Assembly: GCF_002979755.1 (NCBI RefSeq)
Contig: NZ_PCPP01000006.1
Span: forward strand, 1 to 50,935
Direction: 5' to 3'
Origin: Chryseobacterium culicis
Lineage (GTDB): Bacteria; Bacteroidota; Bacteroidia; Flavobacteriales; Weeksellaceae
Length of the DNA: 50,935 nt
A model generated the notes under the pieces. That model saw only the letters and a list, made by a program, of their open reading frames with translations. It made no database searches and was not told where the DNA came from. Below, one piece after another: positions 25,297 to 33,365 of the stretch (position 1 is its first letter; every line of letters starts with the position of its first letter). The position numbers were made by a program, and so were the translations under genes.

Positions 25297-27702
25297 TTAA
25301 TGTTTTGTGTATTCCGGTTGTTCTGTCGGAATTCTTGATGGGGTAAAGTATTCATTAAGCCAGTAGAAAGTCTGCCCGTTCTGTTGAATTTTTACAGCAG
25401 GGTTATTTCTGTTGGCAAGCATTCTGTCTGCTAAGTTTTTATAGTGCTGGAAATAATTTTTCACCGTCTCACTAGGAACGATTTTGGATTTTTTCCAACC
25501 TTTCAGTTTATATTTAGCCATCAGCTCTTCTTCAGAAAGATCAAATCCTGTACTCATTCCGATAGCATAAGACATTGGCAGCTCATAAAGCGCTCCCTTA
25601 TCTAAGAATTTTATCGTAGGATTATATTTCTTCAACAGCTTCACATATTCTTTCACGGCTCTTGCCTGATTAAAGTCTGCACGGTCAGCCTGAGTATTTC
25701 TGTAAACTTCCGAGTAGAAAGCTTTTAAGTTATCATATTCCGATTCTGAAATAAGGATTCCCTTTTCTATTCCCGGTGTAAACTCTTTCAGCTCTTTTGG
25801 AATATACCCTTTCACAAGGAATGGGCTTCCATAGTTGATCAACTGAGCGGCAATTCCGGCAGAAACAGGATTAGTAAGTCCTGGATACAGATATTTATAC
25901 TTTAAATCTACATCTGTTCTTCCTGCTCCTACTGATGAATGGAAATATTCATTCAATGATTTATCAACCGTCTGATTATCTAAAGTAACCTGTGCAATAA
26001 GGCTGTCAACAGATTTTTTCAGGAATCCCGGAGTGGTAATATCACCTTTTTTAGGGAAAATGACAAAGCCCTGAGACATACTCTGTTTAGGATAAGCTAA
26101 AGAGAAGAAACCTGCATCACCTTCCACAAGGCTGAAATTATTTTTGGTAAGAACATCATATTGATTGATGATCTTTTGTTTTTTAAGTTCAGCAATATTT
26201 TTAGCCGTATTGGTCACTACATTTTCAGCCATCAATACAAAATCATTGTAGGTATCGGATGATCTTGCGCTGGTCTGGAACATAATCAACCTTGCCTGAG
26301 CTTGTGTCAGCGAGCTGATTACACTGTACATATTTCCGCTTTGGTTGGCAGAAGTTCCTACAGTGACTACAATATTGGTTTCATCAGAAACATTTGAAAG
26401 AAGGTTTCCTGCAGCAGTAAGAGCCTCTCCTACCGGTTGGTAACCATTATTGCTTGCGCAGTTCATTTCATTTGTTTTCTGATCAATAAATGACGTGATT
26501 TTGCTGTAATCTGTACTTAAGTTGGATACTGAAATATTCTCTCCACAAGGATTGTTTTTGTATAGAACCACTCCATATTTAACATTACTAAAATAAGATG
26601 GTTTTTCAAATCTAAGCTGAAGATCCTGCAATAAAGATTTTACGATAGGGGCATAAGGTGCGTTGGCAGCACTTACGTCTAATGCAAAAACAATATTGAT
26701 ATTTTTATCTCTTTCAGTGATCTCTCTGTAACGGTCAAAATAGATGGGCTCACCCAATACATTGGACACAAAGTTCTTACTGTAATCTAAAATATTGGTG
26801 AAATATTTTGTCTTGGAATCAGGAGTTGGAGTTTCTTCTAAAGGAAGATTTACAGGAAAGATATTTTCCAGCGGTGTTCTTTTGTTTACGTCGGTAAGAA
26901 GAACGGCTGTTTTATTATCTGCATCTGAAGCAGATCCACCAGGATGTCCTTCATGAATTCCCAGTGCCGAATCGTTAATTCCGGTTGTATTTTTAAGCTT
27001 GATAGCAGAACGTTCTCCCCAGCTGGAAATTACATTTGAACTTACCCAACCATAAAGTCCTTTGTTGATACTGTCCATATCAACAGACGGTTTTTTACCT
27101 ACCAGGAAACGTTTGTTGTTTTCGGCCATTTTGTATACGTATACAATTTGTCCGTTAGGAATTTTTACATTGGCTGTTTCAATAAGACTCGGTGAATTAA
27201 ACACCATAATAGAGTCATTTTTGTAGTATCTTTCAGCACTTCTGATGACTTCGCTGTTATTGGGTACTACTGCCACTCTTACAGGATAACCTGTTTTGTC
27301 ACTTTTTAAAGCGTTATTCCAAAGAAGAAGGTCTGATTCCGGAATCCAGCCATATGTTTTGACTGATTTTGATGAAACCTTTTTCATTAAAGCATCCGGA
27401 ACATACTCCGCTACTTTTACCATTCCGTCTCTATGTTTTAAAACCATTAAAGGTTCAAGGAATTTTACTTCTTTGTAAGACTTCTCATCATCTTTATCCA
27501 AATAAGCCGTATTTCTTGATCTGTCTGAAATAACAATCCATGGAACTGACTTTTTTGGATAACCGTTAACGACAGGGGAAGCATCCACCTGCCCATACTG
27601 TGAAGGCTCCGGGGTTTTCTTTGACGGCAGTTTTACCTGGCAACTCGTCAATAATACTGTTAACCCTATATAATATGCTGCTAGAGGAAATTTATTTTTC
27701 AT
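25297..27702 (-). CDS. tssR: T6SS-iii lipoprotein TssR (VWA-like)
   Basis: Starting at 27702 (MKNKFPLAAYY) gives about 801 residues with a lipoprotein signal peptide and lipobox LTSC. The N-terminal part has an SH3-like stretch (VPWIVISDRSRNTAYLD then KVAEYVPDALM). A von Willebrand A-like domain begins near residue 334 with IVFALDVSAAN, a degenerate metal site (DxSxx). The C-terminal part (about 600-800) has no motif I know. Size, lipoprotein signal and neighbours match TssR, a component found only in Bacteroidetes T6SS-iii and probably part of the envelope-spanning complex. It is last in the tssO-tssP-tssR operon. Confidence 0.85.
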   Translation of the reverse strand: MKNKFPLAAYYIGLTVLLTSCQVKLPSKKTPEPSQYGQVDASPVVNGYPKKSVPWIVISDRSRNTAYLDKDDEKSYKEVKFLEPLMVLKHRDGMVKVAEYVPDALMKKVSSKSVKTYGWIPESDLLLWNNALKSDKTGYPVRVAVVPNNSEVIRSAERYYKNDSIMVFNSPSLIETANVKIPNGQIVYVYKMAENNKRFLVGKKPSVDMDSINKGLYGWVSSNVISSWGERSAIKLKNTTGINDSALGIHEGHPGGSASDADNKTAVLLTDVNKRTPLENIFPVNLPLEETPTPDSKTKYFTNILDYSKNFVSNVLGEPIYFDRYREITERDKNINIVFALDVSAANAPYAPIVKSLLQDLQLRFEKPSYFSNVKYGVVLYKNNPCGENISVSNLSTDYSKITSFIDQKTNEMNCASNNGYQPVGEALTAAGNLLSNVSDETNIVVTVGTSANQSGNMYSVISSLTQAQARLIMFQTSARSSDTYNDFVLMAENVVTNTAKNIAELKKQKIINQYDVLTKNNFSLVEGDAGFFSLAYPKQSMSQGFVIFPKKGDITTPGFLKKSVDSLIAQVTLDNQTVDKSLNEYFHSSVGAGRTDVDLKYKYLYPGLTNPVSAGIAAQLINYGSPFLVKGYIPKELKEFTPGIEKGILISESEYDNLKAFYSEVYRNTQADRADFNQARAVKEYVKLLKKYNPTIKFLDKGALYELPMSYAIGMSTGFDLSEEELMAKYKLKGWKKSKIVPSETVKNYFQHYKNLADRMLANRNNPAVKIQQNGQTFYWLNEYFTPSRIPTEQPEYTKH

Positions 27703-27749
27703 CCTATTTAATCTTTTTATGATTGGCACATCCGTAAGACCGGACGAAA

Positions 27750-28661
27750 TTATTTGCTTTGATTGATATCTACTTTAGTTACACAGTTCTGCGTATCATC
27801 CAGGTTTACTTTTACTGTCTGGATCACCGTATTTTTGTCAAACTGAAGTCCTGCACAATACATGTAAAAGTTATTTACTTTGCTGTCATTTACTTTTACC
27901 ACTGTATTTTCATTGTTACACAGATAGGTTTTCAACAGGTAATTGTAGTGCATGTTGAAACTGTTCCCGTTAGCAATCTGCTGCAAATGATATTTAAAGT
28001 CGTTGTCTACTTTTGCATAAGAGTCTTCTACTGAAACTTCATCTTCTGCAAGAGCATCATAAGCCGGAAGAATTTTAATGCGGTGATAGATAGGATCCTG
28101 GCTTTGTTCTGTGTAAAGGGTTACCAGATATTCTCCAGGTTTTTTATAGGAATAGATGGTGAATTTATCCTTAGCATCTGTATTTCCTGATTCTCCGAAT
28201 TTCCATGCAAACTGTTTGGCGTCAGAAATGGCACGGAATGTTACATTCTCATTTTGCATCGCCTGAGTAACGGCTTCGATAGTGGTCTTAGACATTGCCG
28301 TATCTTTTGGTTTCTGAACGCTTCTTGCGCCTACCATTACAGGGAAAGATTTCGTGTACTTATTGTCAACGATCAAAATCACCTGATAATATCCTGGTTT
28401 ATTATAGAAGTGAATACCGCTGTTTTTATCAGAAGTTGTCCCATCTCCGAAATTCCATCTTTTGGTTTTGGCAAACTGGGTTTTATCTTCGAATAAAAGC
28501 GTGTCTCCTACCGCCAGTGAAGACGGATAAACCACCCCAACAATATCATCGGCTGAGTGTATTACTTTTTTCTGCAGCCACAGAGCAACCAGTGCTGCGA
28601 TCAGCAATGTTGCAATAACACCGATAATAATGTTTTTCTTGTTCTTTTGAAAATAATTCAT
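27750..28661 (-). CDS. tssP: T6SS-iii PKD-domain membrane protein TssP
   Basis: This 303-residue protein has one N-terminal membrane helix (about 12-31) and a periplasmic part. There are two PKD-type beta-sandwich domains: WNFGDGTTS near residue 70 followed by YNKPGYYQVILIV, and WKFGESGN near 155 followed by YKKPGEYLVTLY. These W-x-FG-D/E and PG-Y-x-V motifs are typical PKD. A third, unassigned region covers about 215-303 with paired cysteines. In Bacteroidetes T6SS-iii loci the PKD protein next to tssO and tssR is called TssP. It is 47 bp upstream of tssR and 49 bp downstream of the TssO-type gene. Confidence 0.85.
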   Translation of the reverse strand: MNYFQKNKKNIIIGVIATLLIAALVALWLQKKVIHSADDIVGVVYPSSLAVGDTLLFEDKTQFAKTKRWNFGDGTTSDKNSGIHFYNKPGYYQVILIVDNKYTKSFPVMVGARSVQKPKDTAMSKTTIEAVTQAMQNENVTFRAISDAKQFAWKFGESGNTDAKDKFTIYSYKKPGEYLVTLYTEQSQDPIYHRIKILPAYDALAEDEVSVEDSYAKVDNDFKYHLQQIANGNSFNMHYNYLLKTYLCNNENTVVKVNDSKVNNFYMYCAGLQFDKNTVIQTVKVNLDDTQNCVTKVDINQSK

Positions 28662-28710
28662 AGTTAATAATTGTGATGTGTTTTATATAAAATTCCTAGT
28701 ATTTATTTGC

Positions 28711-29235
28711 TTACTGCATTCTTGCTTTCAGATCCTGCTCGCGCTGATAGAGCTTATTCTGCTTATCTTTAAATCCGATTCTGCATTCATCTACCTGCTT
28801 CTGGAAAATTTTAATGTCTTCAGAGGTTGTTGAAATGACTTTTTTGTCATCAAAGTACATTTTATAGAATTTGGCGATCTGCGGATAGGCATCTTTACGG
28901 ATATCCACAACGTCCGTGTTATTAAAATAGCTGTTAAGGTCATTCACCCCCAGCTGAATATTGTTTTCGATAAAAGGCTGCGGCCCGTCATTGGTCAGCT
29001 TGGTAATCATGGTATATGTACTGTCCATGATAGGAAGAACAACTTTCTGGTGCTGTTCAAATTCGGCTTTCTGTTCAAGATTCTGAATTCCTCTTACATC
29101 TTCATCAGAAAAGGGAGATTCAAATCCTTTTAAAAAGATGACTCCCAAAAATAACATGGCAGTCACCAGCATCAGTATTAAATAAAAAAACTGATAATGC
29201 CTTTCTTTCTTAGATAATGTGATTTGTCCTTGCAT
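28711..29235 (-). CDS. TssO-type T6SS membrane protein (second of pair)
   Basis: This 174-residue protein has a short cytosolic N-terminus, one membrane helix (about 15-36) and a periplasmic coiled-coil-rich domain. Heptad-like stretches are near 45-65 and 140-170. Its layout matches the preceding gene product, and both fit the TssO description (single-pass membrane protein of T6SS-iii). I cannot tell which of the two is TssO proper. It is 11 bp after the upstream gene and 49 bp before tssP. Confidence 0.65.
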   Translation of the reverse strand: MQGQITLSKKERHYQFFYLILMLVTAMLFLGVIFLKGFESPFSDEDVRGIQNLEQKAEFEQHQKVVLPIMDSTYTMITKLTNDGPQPFIENNIQLGVNDLNSYFNNTDVVDIRKDAYPQIAKFYKMYFDDKKVISTTSEDIKIFQKQVDECRIGFKDKQNKLYQREQDLKARMQ

Positions 29236-29246
29236 ATCTTTTCTTT

Positions 29247-29783
29247 TTATCTTCTTCTTTTACTTCCGGTGAAATTTCTCGTGGGATCTTTTCTAAGCTC
29301 ATTATTCGTCACTTTGATTTTTCCCATACATTCATCAAGATCCCTTAAAACGGTTTTCTTCTGATATTCCACTTCAATGATCTTAGCTTTTAAAGTCATC
29401 ATCGGTACAATCTGCTTCATCAGTACAGCATAATGTTTAAAGCTCTGCACACTGTCTTTACCCATAATATTTTTGGCATCTCTCACGTTATCCATAATAC
29501 TGGTTCTGAGAAACACCTCATTCTCCACCTTATTAATGCTAAGCTGGTTCATTTTATCGTAAATATCATCAATGTGATCCTTAAGCACGTCACTTCGAAG
29601 CATCAGTTCTTTGTAGGCTTCAGCTTCGCGGCTAATCCCTTCCCGCTGTATATCATAACTCTTAAAGAAGAGAAATAAGCAAGCAAAAGATACAACCGAC
29701 AAAACGACAAATGACAGAATAAACTTCCAAATGCCCGTTCTGACGTCAGATTTGTTTAATTTTTTTTCCCTGTTAGAAGACAT
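29247..29783 (-). CDS. tssO: TssO-type T6SS membrane protein (first gene of operon)
   Basis: I place the start at 29783 (MSSNREKK), because a longer frame to 29897 would add a basic stretch not typical of the family. The 178-residue protein has a basic cytosolic N-terminus, one membrane helix (about 20-40, FILSFVVLSVVSFACLFLFF) and a periplasmic helical coiled-coil domain with a basic C-terminal tail (GSKRRR). This is the TssO pattern. It is the promoter-proximal gene of the tssO-tssO-like-tssP-tssR operon. It is divergent from the LuxR-type gene, with about 180 bp between them. Confidence 0.72.
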   Translation of the reverse strand: MSSNREKKLNKSDVRTGIWKFILSFVVLSVVSFACLFLFFKSYDIQREGISREAEAYKELMLRSDVLKDHIDDIYDKMNQLSINKVENEVFLRTSIMDNVRDAKNIMGKDSVQSFKHYAVLMKQIVPMMTLKAKIIEVEYQKKTVLRDLDECMGKIKVTNNELRKDPTRNFTGSKRRR

Positions 29784-29963
29784 AATTTGCGATTTGTTTG
29801 GCCTGTGAAAATATAAAAAAAAAATTTTATGCACAATACGTAATTTCCCCCAGGTGCGTTTCGTGAAAACCCTGATTAAATTAATATTAATTTTCACTTT
29901 GATAAGTTTTTCATAAATTAGACCTCTAAATTTTAAATATCATTCGCCAAATCGATATTAAGA

Positions 29964-30635
29964 ATGAGTAAAATATTATCTAATACCGTACGTTTTTCCA
30001 TTGCAGACAGTGATTTTTATTTTAAAAAAATAATGATCAAAACACTCATGGAAAATCCTTTCTATATGCTTCTGAATGATTGTAACAATGGACATGAGCT
30101 GGTAAACAGAATCTACAGAAGACAGGAAGATGTTTTCATTATAGAACTCTTCATGCCGGTATTAAGTGGAATTGAAGCCATTAAGTACATCAGGAAAAAC
30201 AATACAGAAACCCCTATTATTACCTATTCCGGCACTTATCAGGAAGATATGGCCGAAATCCTTTCCAAAATTCCCAACATCTATTATTGTCAGAAAAAAA
30301 GTACGATTATAAAGGATATTATTAAAGGAAGCATAGCCTCTGAAGATTTTGACTATCAGGCTTATTCCAAAGAATGGGAGCAGCAGCCACTTGCCGTTCA
30401 GGAATATATGGACAGACAGAAGAAAGGACAGGAAGAGCTTTCACCAGCGGAGATACAGCTTATGAGGTTCTGTTATGAGGGGTTCAGCAATAAAGAAATT
30501 GCTGAAAAACTTAATCTGAGCACCAGAACAATTGATACTTACATTAACAGACTTACAGAAAAGCTGGGACTAAAAACCAAGCTTCACCTTATCCGTTTTT
30601 GTGTAGAAAACGGATATTATAATTCCAGTTTATAA
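29964..30635 (+). CDS. LuxR-type regulator with atypical receiver (Glu in place of phospho-Asp)
   Basis: This 223-residue protein has a response-regulator receiver (about 8-120) and a C-terminal LuxR helix-turn-helix (about 155-220, LSPAEIQLMRFCYEGFSNKE then STRTIDTYINRL). In the receiver the acceptor position reads FIIELFMP, so Glu61 replaces Asp. The acid pair (D15/D17), Ser89 and Lys111 are kept. Glu at that place mimics phosphate, so the protein may be constitutively active or respond to another signal. It is divergent from the tssO operon, which makes it a candidate T6SS regulator; that is inference. No histidine kinase is adjacent. Confidence 0.82.
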   Translation: MSKILSNTVRFSIADSDFYFKKIMIKTLMENPFYMLLNDCNNGHELVNRIYRRQEDVFIIELFMPVLSGIEAIKYIRKNNTETPIITYSGTYQEDMAEILSKIPNIYYCQKKSTIIKDIIKGSIASEDFDYQAYSKEWEQQPLAVQEYMDRQKKGQEELSPAEIQLMRFCYEGFSNKEIAEKLNLSTRTIDTYINRLTEKLGLKTKLHLIRFCVENGYYNSSL

Positions 30636-30890
30636 AAAATTCTGATTCCCGTTAAAAAATTTCAATTTCGGGTAATGGATGGGACCGACAAGGTGATCTC
30701 AAAATGTAATGACAAAGACTTAAAAACCCTGCAGAACCTGTTATAATCAGCTTTTATTAAGTTTTGTTCGTTAAATTTTTGTACCTTTATCCGGTAACAT
30801 TATTTTATTGTTAAATTATCACAAGCCTGCCTTAATATAGTGTATACATAAAAAGTCCAACTCTTTGAATAAAAATATTTTGCCACTAAT

Positions 30891-30922
30891 TTGCTAGTAT
30901 TCAATTTTTTTAACTAAATTTG
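30891..30922 (+). promoter_or_regulatory. Promoter of the HU gene (TTG-N21-TAAATTTG)
   Basis: TTG at 30891 and TAAATTTG at 30915 fit the flavobacterial consensus with a 21-bp spacer, ending 31 bp before the HU start. The rest of 30636-30953 is AT-rich spacer without a clear gene or terminator; ATTCCCG at 30646 and CGGGTAAT at 30669 could form a weak hairpin. Confidence 0.75.
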
Positions 30923-30953
30923 CACACCTAAAATTTAAAATTAAAATAAGGAA

Positions 30954-31244
30954 ATGACAAAGGCAGAATTGGTAAACACCATCTCAAATAAGTTGGGAAC
31001 AGAAAAGAATGAAACACAGAAAGTTGTAGAAGCTTTTATGCAGGAGATCAGAACTTCTATGTATAATGGGGATAACGTTTATCTAAGAGGTTTTGGATCT
31101 TTTATCATTAAAACAAGAGCTGCTAAAACAGGAAGAAATATTTCTAAAAACACTGCAATTGAGATTCCTGCTCATAACATTCCTGCTTTCAAACCTTCAA
31201 AATCTTTTGTTGAGAAAGTAAAAACTAAAGTTGCAGTAAAATAA
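30954..31244 (+). CDS. HU/IHF-family DNA-binding protein
   Basis: This 96-residue protein is a complete HU-type nucleoid protein. It has MTKAELVNTI at the start, the helix pair, then RGFGSFIIKTRAAKTGRNISK and the DNA-inserting proline in the arm (IEIPAHNIPAFKPSKSF). It binds and bends DNA as a dimer, probably as a major nucleoid protein. A strong promoter lies at 30891-30922. A 29-residue basic ORF follows 43 bp later, then the RNase E/G gene, an order common in Bacteroidetes as I know it. Confidence 0.93.
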   Translation: MTKAELVNTISNKLGTEKNETQKVVEAFMQEIRTSMYNGDNVYLRGFGSFIIKTRAAKTGRNISKNTAIEIPAHNIPAFKPSKSFVEKVKTKVAVK

Positions 31245-31287
31245 GAACATTAACTGAATATTAACTAGTTACTAAAAAATTAAAATT

Positions 31288-31377
31288 ATGCCAAGCGGAA
31301 AGAAAAGAAAAAGACACAAGGTTGCTACTCACAAAAGAAAGAAAAGAAGAAGAGCAAACAGACATAAGAAAAAATAA
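31288..31377 (+). CDS. 29-residue arginine/lysine-rich protein, candidate small ribosomal protein
   Basis: This short frame begins MPSGKKRKRHKVATHKRKKR and continues RRANRHKKK to a TAA stop. Nineteen of 29 residues are Lys, Arg or His. It starts 43 bp after the HU gene and precedes the RNase E/G gene, and I believe the same tiny protein sits at this place in many Bacteroidetes. Such composition is typical of rRNA-binding ribosomal proteins like THX or bL34. A new ribosomal protein, bL38, was described from the Flavobacterium johnsoniae ribosome; whether this is bL38 I cannot tell. Too short for ordinary gene callers but very unlikely to be chance. Confidence 0.72.
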   Translation: MPSGKKRKRHKVATHKRKKRRRANRHKKK

Positions 31378-31409
31378 TCTCTTTTTCTCGAGATTTACAA
31401 TATAATAAT

Positions 31410-31454
31410 ATAGTTGGTGGATTTAAATTTTTAAAGTTCACTAACTATATTTTT
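31410..31454 (+). terminator. Hairpin between the 29-residue gene and RNase E/G
   Basis: The arms ATAGTTGGTGGA (31410-31421) and TTCACTAACTAT (31437-31448) pair with G-U wobbles and are followed by ATTTTTG. It probably ends or attenuates the HU transcript. The rest of the 234-bp gap up to the RNase gene contains CCGCGGAAAACGGAGGG, which may be part of a leader structure. Confidence 0.6.
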
Positions 31455-31611
31455 GTTTGCAACTATAAGATTCCGCGGAAAACGGAGGGTTTCAAATATT
31501 ATTTTAATAAACATATAATGGTTTTCATTCAAAATCCTTATATTTAATAGATGAATTAATCAGTAAAAACATCCACTTCCTATAATCTTAACAATTTTAT
31601 CTTATTAAAAA

Positions 31612-33171
31612 ATGAAGAAAGAACTAATAGTTTCGCATGAAGATGATCTTACAAAGATTGCGCTGCTGGAAGACGGAAGACTATGTGAACTTCATGAGCA
31701 AGAAGACAAAAGCGATTTTATAGTTGGAGATCTGTTTATAGGAAAAGTAAAAAAACTAGCCCCCAATCTGAATGCAGCATTCGTCAATATCGGATATGAC
31801 AAAGATGCATTTCTGCATTATCAGGATCTGGGACCTCAGTATCTTACGTACAGAAAGTTTTTAAAAGATACTATTTCTAAAAAACAAAGCACTTCGAGCT
31901 TAAAGAATTTCGAGATACAACCCGAAATAGACAAAAACGGAACTATAGACAAAGTAATTGCCAAGGATGACTTGGTTCTGTTACAAATTACCAAAGAACC
32001 TATTTCTACCAAAGGTCCAAGAATTTCTACCCAGATTTCATTAACAGGACGTTTTCTGGTTTTAATTCCTTTCGACAACAAAGTTTCTATTTCCAAAAAG
32101 ATCAGAAGTTCTGAGGAAAAAGAAAGACTAAGAACCCTTATCGACAGCATTAAGCCTGAAGGATTCGGAGTTATTATCAGAACGGTAGCGGAAGGAAAAA
32201 AAGTAGCCGACCTTCATAATGATATGAACCAGCTGGTTCAGAAATGGGAAAGTACTTTCAAAAACATCCAGAGAAATAAAGTTCCGTCTAAAGTTTTAAG
32301 CGAAGAAGACAAAGCTTCAGCTATTTTAAGAGACAATTTTAATCAGGATTTCGTGAATATCATCTGCGATGATGAGCAAATGGTAAACGAAATGAAAAAT
32401 TACGTAGAAGTAATTGCTCCTGAAAAGAAAAATATTGTCCAGTTTTATGATTCTCATATTCCTCTTCTGGAATATTACAATGTTGAAAAACAGCTTAAAC
32501 AGAGCTTCGGAAAACACGTAAACATTCCAAGTTCTAAAGGAGCCTATCTTGTTATTGAACACACAGAAGCACTTCACGTTGTAGACGTCAACTCCGGAAA
32601 TAATATTACTACCGGAACTGCTGTCAACAAAGAACATGCGCTAAGAGTGAACAAAATGGCCGCTACTGAAATCGCAAGACAACTTCGCCTCCGCGATATG
32701 GGAGGAATCATTGTTATCGATTTCATAGATATGCCCAATTCTGATCACCGAAGAGATCTCTACGAGCATCTTAAAGAGGAAATGAAGCGCGATAAAGCTC
32801 GCCACAAAATCCTTCCTCCAAGTAAATTTGGACTGATCCAAATCACCAGACAAAGAAACCGTCCGGAAAAACAGATCGACACCAAAGAAGAAAACCCGAA
32901 CAAAGACGGAGAAATTGTAGCTCCTATTGTTATCGTGGAAAGAATGGGTGAAACCTTAAGAAACATTTTGCAGAAAGAAAAAGGAAAAATCTACCTGCAT
33001 GTACACCCATTTGTGGAAGCCTACCTTACAAAAGGCATCAAAAGTATCCAGATGAAATGGTTTATCAAATACAAAAAATGGGTAACCATTGTTCCAAGGG
33101 ATTCTTTTAAATATTTAGAATATAAAATCTACAATTCCAAAAAAGAAGAATTGATAGAATTTTCTAATTAA
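31612..33171 (+). CDS. rng: Ribonuclease E/G family endoribonuclease
   Basis: This 519-residue enzyme has an N-terminal S1 RNA-binding domain (about 35-130, with VGDLFIGKVKKLAPNLNAAFVNIG). The RNase E/G catalytic core holds the metal-binding aspartates in VVDVNSGN (near 324) and VIDFIDMPN (near 369). It ends shortly after the catalytic region, without the long degradosome-scaffold tail of E. coli RNase E, so it is nearer RNase G in size. It cuts single-stranded RNA in rRNA processing and mRNA decay. A 234-bp leader precedes it, long enough for autoregulation of the RNase E type. A terminator follows. Confidence 0.93.
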   Translation: MKKELIVSHEDDLTKIALLEDGRLCELHEQEDKSDFIVGDLFIGKVKKLAPNLNAAFVNIGYDKDAFLHYQDLGPQYLTYRKFLKDTISKKQSTSSLKNFEIQPEIDKNGTIDKVIAKDDLVLLQITKEPISTKGPRISTQISLTGRFLVLIPFDNKVSISKKIRSSEEKERLRTLIDSIKPEGFGVIIRTVAEGKKVADLHNDMNQLVQKWESTFKNIQRNKVPSKVLSEEDKASAILRDNFNQDFVNIICDDEQMVNEMKNYVEVIAPEKKNIVQFYDSHIPLLEYYNVEKQLKQSFGKHVNIPSSKGAYLVIEHTEALHVVDVNSGNNITTGTAVNKEHALRVNKMAATEIARQLRLRDMGGIIVIDFIDMPNSDHRRDLYEHLKEEMKRDKARHKILPPSKFGLIQITRQRNRPEKQIDTKEENPNKDGEIVAPIVIVERMGETLRNILQKEKGKIYLHVHPFVEAYLTKGIKSIQMKWFIKYKKWVTIVPRDSFKYLEYKIYNSKKEELIEFSN

Positions 33172-33181
33172 GACAAAATTT

Positions 33182-33212
33182 AAAACCTTCAGTTGTACTG
33201 GAGGTTTTTTTG
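33182..33212 (+). terminator. Terminator after RNase E/G gene
   Basis: The 11-bp stem AAAACCTTCAG/CTGGAGGTTTT (33182-33192, 33198-33208, one wobble) has a 5-nt loop and a T-run. Confidence 0.9.
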
Positions 33213-33254
33213 TTTTATATTTATAAGTATAGAATATTATTGACAATTTAAGTT

Positions 33255-33305
33255 TTGGCTAAAGCCAATGGATGTTTTTGTATGTATAGGCTGGGCTAAA
33301 GCCCA
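33255..33305. repeat. Pair of GGCTAAAGCC-type palindromes
   Basis: TTGGCTAAAGCCAA (33255-33268) and TGGGCTAAAGCCCA (33292-33305) are two perfect palindromes 23 bp apart. They look like an intergenic REP-like element; I believe similar sequences are scattered in Chryseobacterium genomes. Confidence 0.6.
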
Positions 33306-33326
33306 CCCCTATTGAATTTTAACAAC

Positions 33327-33365
33327 ATCTTTTATCTTTTATCTTTTATCTTTTATCTTTTATCT
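33327..33365 (+). repeat. Heptanucleotide tandem repeat (ATCTTTT) directly before the OsmC start
   Basis: Five full copies of the 7-bp unit ATCTTTT and a partial sixth run straight into the ATG at 33366. The unit is not a multiple of three. Confidence 0.85.

Noticed and set aside
33312..33365. N-terminal extension of the OsmC-like protein (FYLLSFIFYLL)
   Set aside because: Encoded by the heptanucleotide repeat; the ATG at 33366 gives the normal family N-terminus.
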